Shown piece by piece: positions 25,794 through 33,109 of a stretch of 64,000 bases of DNA. This DNA comes from an uncultured Planctomycetaceae bacterium (GTDB lineage: Bacteria > Planctomycetota > Planctomycetia > Planctomycetales > Planctomycetaceae). A program made the translations under genes and the position numbers. The notes below the pieces were generated by a model, which was not told where the DNA came from, did no database searches, and saw only the letters and a program-made list of their open reading frames with translations. The stretch covers positions 124,001 through 188,000 of the forward strand of contig CALSLT010000017.1 in assembly GCA_943787265.1 (NCBI GenBank). The letters run 5' to 3'. The first letter of the stretch is position 1. Each line of letters starts with the position of its first letter.

Positions 25794-26288
25794 GTTCCGT
25801 GTTCCATGTTCAATGTTTTTGAGGTTGGATATGTTTGTTTTCGTGGTGGTCGGTATCGAAACCGGAGGTTGGACGTGCGAATTCAGCAGTTTGAAGAGAT
25901 TGACGCTTGGAAAATGGGACGGCAGTTGTCGGTTCTTGTTTATTCAATTTCCGGGCGTGGTGAGTTTGGTCGTGACTTTGGACTGAAAGATCAGATTCGG
26001 AGAGCAGCCGGTTCTGTTATGCGCAACATCGCAGAAGGATTCGACGCAGAGTCCAATCGTGAGTTCGTCAGGTTCCTTGGTTACTCCAAGCGTTCGTGTA
26101 CTGAAGTGCAAAGTCAGCTCTACGTTGCTCTTGATCAAAGCTACTTGTCGCAGGACGAATTCGACCAGCTTTATTCCCTGGCACGGCAGACACGCGGCAA
26201 GATCAAAGCCTTCATGAACTACCTGGTAAACTTCGAGAAGAAAAAATCGTGATGGTCAGCATCCAACTTTGAACATGGAACCTGGAAC
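25787..26288. mobile_element. Putative inverted-repeat element carrying a four-helix-bundle gene
   Basis: The left arm is built of GTTCCATGTTC-type words and the right arm of their reverse complement; TTGAACATGGAAC matches perfectly in inverted orientation (25801-25813 against 26269-26281). ATCCAAC also occurs in both arms, just inside the repeat. Between the arms lies only the four-helix-bundle gene, antisense to its surroundings. The element sits exactly between the stop of the DUF1549/DUF1553 gene and the start of the DUF1501 gene. No transposase and no clear target duplication are seen; mobility is inference. Confidence 0.55.
25875..26252 (+). CDS. Four helix bundle protein (23S rRNA intervening-sequence/S23 type)
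   Basis: 125 residues from GTG 25875, chosen because GGAGG lies six bases upstream and the product then begins RIQQFEEIDAWKMGRQL, the usual N-terminus of the family; the frame continues 23 codons further up. Family blocks follow: FGLKDQIRRAAGSVMRNIAEGF, REFVRFLGYSKRSCTEVQSQL and RQTRGKIKAFMNYL. This family (TIGR02436) is known from intervening sequences inside some 23S rRNA genes, and relatives (Avd) act in diversity-generating retroelements. Here there is no rRNA and no reverse transcriptase. It is encoded antisense inside an inverted-repeat element. Role unknown. Confidence 0.9.
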   Translation: MRIQQFEEIDAWKMGRQLSVLVYSISGRGEFGRDFGLKDQIRRAAGSVMRNIAEGFDAESNREFVRFLGYSKRSCTEVQSQLYVALDQSYLSQDEFDQLYSLARQTRGKIKAFMNYLVNFEKKKS

Positions 26289-26294
26289 TGATTT

Positions 26295-28136
26295 TCAACG
26301 CTTCGAAAGAAACTCGCTGGAGTTCAGCAGGCTCCACATCAGGTCTTCGAAAGCTTCTTCTCGGTTGTTGACTTCCGCGAGGTACTCGGTGGTGATTTTC
26401 ATTTCGCGGTCGGATGGTTCGCGGGAGAGGATCATCACGTATAGCTCGTTGATCGCGTCTTCGTTGTCGGGGAAGCGTCGGAGCAGGGCTGTCAGTTTTG
26501 TGAAGCCGCGGGCGTTGATCTGACCGGCAAGCATTGGCGAGTTCATCATGAACAGGGCCTGCGGAATGTTGCCCGTGATGTCGGCTTGCGGTGTCGACGG
26601 ATCAAATCCAAAGAGCTGGCCAAACTGGTCTCGCGGACTGCGAGCACCTCGGTACATGCCACCGCCAGTCCCCATCTGTTGACCTCGGCCACGTCCGGCA
26701 GCGTTTTCGCTGCCCAGCACGGTGATGATCGAACTGTAAAGCTGGTCGCCTCGGAGTCGCGTTGCGGTTGCCGATGCAAACGGCACGGCCTGGGTTTCCG
26801 GGTCGGCTGAGCGGACTTCCCGCTGGTAAGTCTGTGTCAAAGTGATCGTCTTCATCAGCCAGCGAATGTCATAGCCGTTGCTGCTGAACTGGGCGGCCAG
26901 CAGATCGAGCACTTCCGGAAATGATGCTGACCGGTCCGGGCCCATGTCGTCGATCGGGGAGTAGAAACCTTCGCCGGTCATTTCTGCCCACATCCGATTC
27001 ACGAAGGCTCGGCTGAACCATTCGTTGCGTGTTGAAGTGAGATACTTCGAAAACGTTTCGCGTCGATCGATGTCGGCCAGACCGCTTTTTGGTTTGTAGC
27101 CGGTCACGAAAAACTTCGGCTCGATCTTGCGACCGGGCGATGACGGATCGTTGAGGTCAGCCATGAAGTGTTCGGTCGAGCCTCGGCCTGGCTGCATCGG
27201 TGTTGGGAATTCAATCTTCTTCAGTTCGGTCAGCGAAATACCGCCGTCTTTGTTCGAGTCGCCTCGCTCAAGAATCTGATCGAACGCTCGCGCCAATGGC
27301 GTGCGGCCGACTTCTGCCTTCACCAGCTTTCCGTCACGGTTGCGATCTGCGAATCGGAAAAGGCGGTCGGCGTTTTCTTTCAATTGGCGGAAACGGTCCT
27401 GAGGATTCGCTGACTGATTGACGGAAACGATTTCGTAGCTCTGGAGTCGGTTGTCTTCGCGAATCGGTCGCACAGAAATTCGAGGGAAGAACGCTGCCAG
27501 TTCGTGGAACTCGTCACGCTTCCAACGGTCCCACGGATGGTCGTGGCAGTTCGCACATTGCATCTGGATGCCCAGGAAGATTCGCGAGACCTCTCCGGCA
27601 ACATCCTCTGGTGATGCTTCCTGAGCATAGATCAACGCCGTGCTGCCGTTTTCGCGGACGTCGCCGGTCGCGGTCACCATCTCCGTGGCGATTTCATCCC
27701 ATCCCTTGTTCTCACTCAGGTTGTCGGTCATCCAGCTCACGAATGATTGATTCGCAAAGCCTGCCCGCATGTTGGTCGCTCGGACAAAGATGACGTCTCG
27801 CCAGTAGCGAGCCCAAGCGGCGGCGTACTCGTCAGAGTTGAGCAGCCGCTCAATTGCCTGCTCACGTTTCGAACGATCCGGATTCAAACCGAACAACGTC
27901 ACGTCGCGAGACGACGGCAACGTTCCTGCCAGGTCGAGCGTCACTCGGCGAAGGAAGTCTTCATCGACTGAGATTCCAGCAGCTTCGACGCCGTTTGCTT
28001 TCAGTTCGCCCTCGACCAGCCGGTCGATCTCGGCGGCCACTTCTGAGGACGAAGCCTTGCTGGACAATTCAGCGGCAGAGGCGAACGTTCCGAAGCTAAA
28101 AATAATGGCTGCAACGCAGATCGTGGAAAAACGCAT
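26295..28136 (-). CDS. DUF1549-EF-hand-DUF1553 protein (pair 2)
   Basis: About 613 residues. The ATG at 28136 follows AAGGAATCTGAA and starts a signal peptide (RFSTICVAAIIFSFGTFASAAE); the open frame upstream runs through repeat DNA and is not coding. DUF1549 blocks: EIDRLVEGEL, DLAGTLPSSRDV, QMQCANCHDHPWDRWKRDEF with CxxCH. Between DUF1549 and DUF1553 lies an EF-hand-like insert (FADRNRDGKLVKAE and LERGDSNKDGGISLTEL), suggesting calcium binding. DUF1553 has FSRAFVNRMWAEMTGEGFY and LMWSLLNSSEFLS. Unlike pair 1, it has no N-terminal PSCyt1 haem domain. Its DUF1501 partner lies beyond the inverted-repeat element. Confidence 0.9.
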   Translation of the reverse strand: MRFSTICVAAIIFSFGTFASAAELSSKASSSEVAAEIDRLVEGELKANGVEAAGISVDEDFLRRVTLDLAGTLPSSRDVTLFGLNPDRSKREQAIERLLNSDEYAAAWARYWRDVIFVRATNMRAGFANQSFVSWMTDNLSENKGWDEIATEMVTATGDVRENGSTALIYAQEASPEDVAGEVSRIFLGIQMQCANCHDHPWDRWKRDEFHELAAFFPRISVRPIREDNRLQSYEIVSVNQSANPQDRFRQLKENADRLFRFADRNRDGKLVKAEVGRTPLARAFDQILERGDSNKDGGISLTELKKIEFPTPMQPGRGSTEHFMADLNDPSSPGRKIEPKFFVTGYKPKSGLADIDRRETFSKYLTSTRNEWFSRAFVNRMWAEMTGEGFYSPIDDMGPDRSASFPEVLDLLAAQFSSNGYDIRWLMKTITLTQTYQREVRSADPETQAVPFASATATRLRGDQLYSSIITVLGSENAAGRGRGQQMGTGGGMYRGARSPRDQFGQLFGFDPSTPQADITGNIPQALFMMNSPMLAGQINARGFTKLTALLRRFPDNEDAINELYVMILSREPSDREMKITTEYLAEVNNREEAFEDLMWSLLNSSEFLSKR

Positions 28137-28743
28137 TTCAGATTCCTTGCCGAGTGAACGACTTGCCGACTCAACGGCGTAGCGGATTGCGGGTTTCAAG
28201 AAGTGTTTCCGATGCGGACGGGCTTGTCGAACTGAGGATTTGCTCGACTCAATGCCGATTGCTGAAGAATTAACCGAGAGCCTTGCGAATGGTTTCGGCG
28301 AATTCCGGAACGGTTTCGAAATCGTAGCCGCGTCGTGCGAAGTTTGATGGGGCGGCGAAACTGTGTTTCCCACCTTAATGAGTTGCCCACTTTGTAAAGG
28401 AACCACGAATGGACACGAAGAGACACGAATGTCAAAGCTGAAGTAGGCGAGAATTCGTGTCTCTTCGTGTTCATTCGTGGTTCGTAATCCTTGGGTATCG
28501 TGTTTATTCGAAGATTCTGCCAGATGAAGCTCGTCGCGCAATCTCCCGAAATGTGACTATTTCAGTTTAAAATTGCGTTCTTTTGTTATTAAAAGCTGGC
28601 CGCGCGAGGCTTTTATGGTCGTGGAACGTCCGGATTTCGACTTCGGAATTGAATGAGGACTCCGGTTTGGTTCAAATGGGCCGCTTCCAGCCGGCCCTCA
28701 GAGAGCGTCGGAATCCGTTTTCAAATCCCGGGGCTTCTTCCCG
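28137..28743. other. Non-coding gap upstream of rpe
   Basis: The minus-strand frame of the preceding gene stays open here but does not look like protein and crosses a long hairpin repeat, so I treat it as non-coding. The stretch between the hairpin and rpe is AT-richer (around 28555-28600) and is the likely promoter region of the rpe cluster. I could not pick a convincing -35/-10 pair. Confidence 0.5.
28401..28482. repeat. Long hairpin repeat, ACCACGAATG family
   Basis: Two 30-base arms (28401-28430 and 28453-28482) are inverted complements with one mismatch, separated by 22 bases. The left arm contains the words CACGAATGGACACGAAGAG and the right arm their complement. Such 'CACGAATGNACACGAA' hairpins are, to my knowledge, dispersed in many environmental bacterial genomes. 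It lies in the gap between divergent genes and is not associated with either reading frame. Confidence 0.8.
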
Positions 28744-29448
28744 ATGAGCCGTTCGGCAATCCTTGATCGAATTCGTAGCCGCGTTCCGGTAATTGCTCCC
28801 TCGATGCTGAAGTGCGACTTCGGCAACATGCATCGAGAGATCGAGCTGTTGAACGCTGCCGATTCAGGCGTTCTCCACTGGGACGTGATGGACGGGCACT
28901 TTGTCCCGAATCTGTCGTACGGCCCGATGGTCATCGAGAAAATGCGGCCGATGACGGACGCCGTTTTCGACGCTCACCTGATGATTTCCGAGCCGGACCG
29001 GTATCTCGACGAATATCTCAAAGCGGGCTGCGAGGCGATCACTTTCCATTACGAAGCCGTACCGGACGCCGGGCCTTTGCTGCAGCGAATTCGCGAGGCG
29101 GATGTCGCGGCCGGGCTGGCTTTGAATCCGGGAACGCCTGTTGAAAAGATCGAACCATTCCTGTCGGACTGCGACCTGGTGCTCGTGATGAGCGTCGAGC
29201 CGGGCTTCGGCGGGCAGAAGTTTATTCCTGACGCACTGAACAAACTGCGTCGGCTTCGGGAGCTGTGCTCTCCGGAGACTGTCCTTTCCGTGGATGGCGG
29301 CGTTGGTCCTTCGACCATTGCCGACTGTTCAGAAGCGGGAGCGGACTTGTTTGTTGTCGGCAGTGCCGTGTTCGACGAGTCGGACTACGGTGCTGTCATG
29401 CCCGAGCTGTCGGAGCTGGCGAGTCGCCAGAGCAGCTCATCCCTGTAG
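28744..29448 (+). CDS. rpe: Ribulose-phosphate 3-epimerase
   Basis: 234 residues, standard for the family. It interconverts ribulose-5-phosphate and xylulose-5-phosphate in the pentose phosphate pathway. The (beta/alpha)8 signature blocks are all present: APSMLKCDFGNMHREIE, LHWDVMDGHFVPNLSYGP with its metal-binding His and Asp, DAHLMISEP, ITFHYEA, GLALNPGTP, VLVMSVEPGFGGQKF and the phosphate-binding SVDGGVGP. It is the first gene of a five-gene co-directional cluster (rpe, phosphatase-like, accD, kinase, purN) with gaps of about 12-30 bp. Confidence 0.97.
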   Translation: MSRSAILDRIRSRVPVIAPSMLKCDFGNMHREIELLNAADSGVLHWDVMDGHFVPNLSYGPMVIEKMRPMTDAVFDAHLMISEPDRYLDEYLKAGCEAITFHYEAVPDAGPLLQRIREADVAAGLALNPGTPVEKIEPFLSDCDLVLVMSVEPGFGGQKFIPDALNKLRRLRELCSPETVLSVDGGVGPSTIADCSEAGADLFVVGSAVFDESDYGAVMPELSELASRQSSSSL

Positions 29449-29460
29449 CGAGAAAAATCA

Positions 29461-30087
29461 ATGTCCACAGTCGTTCTGGTTCGACCAGGGTGTACTGACT
29501 TCGACGAACAAAAACGCATTCAGGGTTCACTTGAGCTGCCCCTCAACGATCGAGGACACGGTCAGCTCGCAAAAGTGATTGACGCGATTCGGGATCAACC
29601 GGTCAAAGCCGTCATCACAGGCCCATGCGAACCGTGCCGCTCAACGGCCGAAGCCGTTGCGCACGCACTCGATGTCACGATTAAAGAGAAACAGGCACTG
29701 TGCAATCTCGATCAGGGATTGTGGCAGGGGCTGTGTATCGACGAAATCCGCAAGAAGTTTCCGAAGGTGTTCAAACAGTGGAAGGAAGCTCCTGAAACCG
29801 TTTGTCCGCCGGAAGGAGAAACGGTAGAGATTGCCGTTGAACGCATGATTTCGGCATTGAAGAAGCCATTGAAGAAGTATGAGTGCTTCGTCGTGGTGGC
29901 TTCCGAGCCTTTGGCCAGTCTCGTAAGCTGTACGCTGCGAGGTGCACCGGCGGAAGACATTGGCGATTCAATGTTCGGATGCTGCAAAGATCAGCTCGTC
30001 GAGATTATCCAGACCAACGGAACGGCTAACGAACGAACTGGCTCCAGCGAGCAGATTCCGATCGCTGCTGCGGCCAGTGATGAATAA
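29461..30087 (+). CDS. Histidine-phosphatase-like protein lacking catalytic histidines
   Basis: 208 residues. The fold of the histidine phosphatase (phosphoglycerate mutase-like) superfamily is recognisable: VVLVRPGCTDFDEQKRIQGSL corresponds to the canonical LVRHGETxxN-x-RxQG block, ELPLNDRGHGQLAKV to the next, then ITGPCEPCRSTAEAVA and GLWQGLCIDEI. However, the catalytic His of RHG is Pro (R8-P9-G10), and the second His (usually SHGG) is replaced by VVVASEPLASLV near residue 149. It therefore cannot use the normal phospho-histidine mechanism and is probably a pseudoenzyme with a binding or regulatory role. It sits 12 bp after rpe and 12 bp before accD. Confidence 0.75.
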   Translation: MSTVVLVRPGCTDFDEQKRIQGSLELPLNDRGHGQLAKVIDAIRDQPVKAVITGPCEPCRSTAEAVAHALDVTIKEKQALCNLDQGLWQGLCIDEIRKKFPKVFKQWKEAPETVCPPEGETVEIAVERMISALKKPLKKYECFVVVASEPLASLVSCTLRGAPAEDIGDSMFGCCKDQLVEIIQTNGTANERTGSSEQIPIAAAASDE

Positions 30088-30099
30088 AGGCAGCTCAAA

Positions 30100-30952
30100 A
30101 TGAGTCAGGCCAAACCGGATGTAGAATCCTGGCAGGACCAGACAAAACGACAGAAACGCGGCGTCCCCGAAGGCCTCTGGCAGCAATGCCCCGGCTGCAG
30201 TGCGACCGTGTATCGACGCTCCGTCGAAGAGAATCAGTTTGTCTGCCCGCAATGTGATCATCACTTTATCGTGCCGGGAAAAGTGCGAGTTCAGCAACTG
30301 CTCGACTCGGACAGTTTCGAAGAGTGGTACACCGAGCTTCAGCCATGCGACCCGCTGGGCTTTGTCGACAAAAAACCATACGCCCAGCGTCTGGTCGCCG
30401 AGCAGAAGCGGACCGGACTGACGGAAGCCTGCACCGCCGGCAAAGGTTACATGCGAGGCCGTCCGCTGGTCTTCGCCCTGACCGATTCGAGCTTCATCAT
30501 GGGCAGCATGGGGTCGGTTGTCGGAGAGAAGCTGACGCGCGCCATCGAAGCGGCCACCGAGATGCATCTTCCACTGGTTATCCTCAGCGGTTCCGGCGGT
30601 GGAGCACGCATGCACGAAGGCATCGTCTCGCTGATGCAGATGGGCAAAACGTCAGCTGCACTCGCCAAGTTTCGCGAAGCCGGCGGATTGTATATTTCGA
30701 TTCTGACTCATCCGACGATGGGTGGAGTCGCCGCCAGTTTCGCAGCGTTGGGCGACATCATCATCGCCGAGCCGAAAGCTCTGATCGGCTTTGCCGGGCC
30801 GCGAGTCGTTAAGGCCACGGTCAACGAAGAACTGCCAGACGACTTTCCAAACGAGTGAATTCCTCGAAGGTGCCGGCTTTGTCGACAGAATCGTGCATCG
30901 ACATAATTTGCGGAGCGAAATCGCCCGCATCATCGACTACTGTGGCATGTGA
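30100..30952 (+). CDS. accD: Acetyl-CoA carboxylase carboxyltransferase beta subunit, frameshifted near 3' end
   Basis: It transfers the carboxyl group from biotin to acetyl-CoA, the first step of fatty acid synthesis, with AccA. The four-Cys zinc ribbon is at residues 30-52 (CPGC and CPQC), followed by SSFIMGSMGSVVGEKL, LPLVILSGSGGGARMHEG and LTHPTMGGVAASFA. The open frame stops at 30858 after LPDDFPNE, some 30 residues short. Removing one C at 30847-30848 restores LPDDFQTSEFLEGAGFVDRIV and continues to a stop at 30952, matching the family's C-terminus. A single extra base is therefore likely, as a sequencing error or a real mutation. Programmed frameshifting is less likely. Confidence 0.9.
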
Positions 30953-30978
30953 TTCTGCGGCCTGTGAGACCACGTTCG

Positions 30979-31893
30979 ATGAAATTCCTCAAGAAGTTTT
31001 TCGAGAAGAAACCGAAGGTCGTCCGTACGGACGTGACCAAGCGGTTCGACCTCGTTGGACGAGTCGGACAGGGCAGCATGTCCAAAGTCTGGCGGGCCAA
31101 CGATACGGCTTCCGGTCGACAGGTCGCTGTCAAAGTTCTCGACAAGTTCAAGACGGCGCGCTTTGAAGCACGTTTCTTCGGCCTGGACAAACCCACTGAA
31201 GGCGAGATCGCCGTTCAGCTCAAACACAAGCACGTCGTCAACACGCTGGAGTTCGGAACGACGATCGACGACGAGCAGTTTCTCGTGATGGAGTTTGTCG
31301 AAGGCGTCAGCCTTAGCTTTCTCGTCGACATGCAGAACGAGGTGATGCAGAAAAATCGTTTGAGCTTGATCCTGCAGCTCGGTGAAGGAATCAAATACTT
31401 CCATGAGGAAGGCTGGATCCATCGCGACATTTGCCCAAGAAACGTCGTCGTCGATCCCGACAACGTCGTCAAGCTGATCGACTTTGGACTGGTTGTGCCA
31501 AACACGCCACCATTTCAAAAGCCGGGCAATCGTACTGGCACGGCTTCGTACATGGCCCCGGAATTGATCAAGCGGCAAAAGACAGACCAGCGAATTGACG
31601 TCTTTTCTTACGCCGTGACGTGCTTCGAAATGTTCACCAAAAAGCACCCGTGGGACACCGGTGAAACTCTGGAAGCGGTTCTGCACGCTATTAATCAACC
31701 ACCCAAAGACATTCGGACGCTGGCCCCTGGAATCGACGAGCAAATTGCTGAGACCATCATGAAGGGCCTCGAGAAGCACCCCGATGATCGATGGCAGACC
31801 ATCGAAGAAATGATGCTCCCGATCCGGGAAGCTCGCAAGCGGTTGAAGCAGAAAGCCACTCTTAAACGCCGCAAACGAAAACCGGACGCGTAG
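30979..31893 (+). CDS. Soluble Ser/Thr protein kinase
   Basis: 304 residues from ATG 30979 (MKFLKKFFEKKPK); an upstream GTG at 30949 overlapping the accD stop is also possible. Hanks-type kinase blocks are complete: glycine loop GRVGQGSMSKVW (27-38), VAVK Lys52, HRDICPRN (148-155), DFGLVVPN (168-175), GTASYMAPE and the DVFSYAVTCFEMFTKKHPW stretch. It has no transmembrane segment and no sensor domain, ending in a basic tail (KRRKRKPDA), so it acts in the cytoplasm. Its place between accD and purN in a tight cluster suggests it may phosphorylate metabolic enzymes, but that is inference. Confidence 0.93.
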   Translation: MKFLKKFFEKKPKVVRTDVTKRFDLVGRVGQGSMSKVWRANDTASGRQVAVKVLDKFKTARFEARFFGLDKPTEGEIAVQLKHKHVVNTLEFGTTIDDEQFLVMEFVEGVSLSFLVDMQNEVMQKNRLSLILQLGEGIKYFHEEGWIHRDICPRNVVVDPDNVVKLIDFGLVVPNTPPFQKPGNRTGTASYMAPELIKRQKTDQRIDVFSYAVTCFEMFTKKHPWDTGETLEAVLHAINQPPKDIRTLAPGIDEQIAETIMKGLEKHPDDRWQTIEEMMLPIREARKRLKQKATLKRRKRKPDA

Positions 31894-31923
31894 TCACGCA
31901 GCCGCCTCAGGTAACCCGACGTC

Positions 31924-32565
31924 ATGCCTACCGCTCTTCCTGCGCTCAACCGTCCCGTTCGTCTTGCCGTGCTGATTTCCGGTGGCGGTACAACGCTGAT
32001 GAATCTGCTCGAAAAGAATCGGGCCGGGCAACTCGACGCGGAGTTCCCCATCGTCATCGCCAGTAAAGAAGACTGCCGTGGTGTCGAACGAGCTCGCAAT
32101 GCCGGATTGAAATGCGAGCCTGTCGTGCGTGCAGAATTCGATTCCGTTGAATCTTTCAGCGATCGAATCTTTGAGCTCTGCCACGAAGCTGAAGTCGACC
32201 TGGTGATTCTCGGTGGATTTCTGAGCCTGGTTCAAGTTCCTGCCGAATTCGAACACAAAGTCATCAACATTCACCCGTCACTAATTCCTGCGTTTTGCGG
32301 AAAAGGATTCCACGGACATCATGTTCATGAGGCCGTGCTCGAACGAGGCGCCAAGGCCAGCGGCTGCACGGTCCACTTTGCGAACAACGAATACGACGCC
32401 GGACCAATCATCCTGCAGAAGGTCGTACCGGTGATGGACGATGACACTCCGGACACTCTTCAGAAGCGAGTCTTCGAGGCCGAGTGCGAAGCCTTTCCAG
32501 AAGCCATTCGAATGTTTGCTTCGGGGCGTTTGACAGTCGACGGTTCGCGCGTTGTCACTTCGTGA
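31924..32565 (+). CDS. purN: Phosphoribosylglycinamide formyltransferase
   Basis: 213 residues. It converts GAR to formyl-GAR with 10-formyl-tetrahydrofolate, the third step of purine synthesis. Start of the Rossmann fold LAVLISGGGTTLMNLLE is followed by LVILGGFLSLV, and the catalytic trio is in place: Asn115 and His117 in VINIHPSLIPAF and Asp159 in NNEYDAGPII. The GKGFHGHHVHEAVL and SGCTVHFANN blocks also match. It is the last gene of the rpe cluster, 30 bp after the kinase, and ends 9 bp before the stop of a convergent gene. Confidence 0.96.
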   Translation: MPTALPALNRPVRLAVLISGGGTTLMNLLEKNRAGQLDAEFPIVIASKEDCRGVERARNAGLKCEPVVRAEFDSVESFSDRIFELCHEAEVDLVILGGFLSLVQVPAEFEHKVINIHPSLIPAFCGKGFHGHHVHEAVLERGAKASGCTVHFANNEYDAGPIILQKVVPVMDDDTPDTLQKRVFEAECEAFPEAIRMFASGRLTVDGSRVVTS

Positions 32566-32574
32566 CGAGGTCGG

Positions 32575-33057
32575 TCAGACAACCGTTGGGGTTTCTGTCA
32601 GATCTGCGAGGTCGGCTTCCGACGGAGCTGCATCTGGCGGAAAGAGTCGGTCGGCAAGCTTTCGAAACTCGCCGGCGTCCTCGCGGTCTGATGTGGCGAG
32701 CTGATTAAGCAGCCCCGAATCAACAAACAGCAATGCGGGGGAAACCAGATCAAGGACGGCTGCTCCGCCGAGTAGCTGACGCTTTTCTTCCGGCGACAGA
32801 CCGTGCGCGGAGCAAATCTCGTCGAACACGTCCTTGGGTTTCGACTTCTTCGATGACTGTTTCGCTCGTTCTTTACGGCGAATCGATCCTGAGATAGCCG
32901 ACGCTCCCCAGGCCGTACCCATGACGACGAGCAATCCCAGGACCCAGGCAACTGTCCGAGCCGATTGAGATTGTAGAAATCCGTCTTTGGCTGCCAGGAG
33001 AAAATCGGAGGAGAGAACCGCCGAGACTATTGGGGTGATTGATTCTGTTGACGTCAT
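32575..33057 (-). CDS. Single-pass membrane protein of unknown function
   Basis: 160 residues from an ATG. One membrane segment is visible at about residues 33-55 (TVAWVLGLLVVMGTAWGASAIS), followed by a very basic stretch (IRRKERAKQSSKKSKPK) that predicts a cytoplasmic C-terminal part. This contains a helical segment (VFDEICSAHGLSPEEKRQLLGG), LDLVSPALLFVDSGLLNQL and an acidic tail. No family recognised. It follows the HEAT-repeat gene by 52 bp on the same strand and is likely co-transcribed with it. Confidence 0.8.
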   Translation of the reverse strand: MTSTESITPIVSAVLSSDFLLAAKDGFLQSQSARTVAWVLGLLVVMGTAWGASAISGSIRRKERAKQSSKKSKPKDVFDEICSAHGLSPEEKRQLLGGAAVLDLVSPALLFVDSGLLNQLATSDREDAGEFRKLADRLFPPDAAPSEADLADLTETPTVV

Positions 33058-33109
33058 GTTTTTGTCCTCACGTACAGCCGCTTCGAATCGTCGCGGCCGA
33101 AATATGTTG

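Noticed and set aside
25875..26252. Diversity-generating retroelement accessory (Avd) interpretation
   Set aside because: The family is related, but no reverse transcriptase, template repeat or variable repeat is present nearby.
28137..28541. N-terminal extension of the DUF1549/DUF1553 gene of pair 2
   Set aside because: The extra 135 codons cross a long hairpin repeat and lack protein character; a signal peptide with a good ribosome binding site starts at 28136.
30937..31779. 280-codon minus-strand frame
   Set aside because: Antisense to the complete Ser/Thr kinase; the kinase motifs on the plus strand decide the coding strand.
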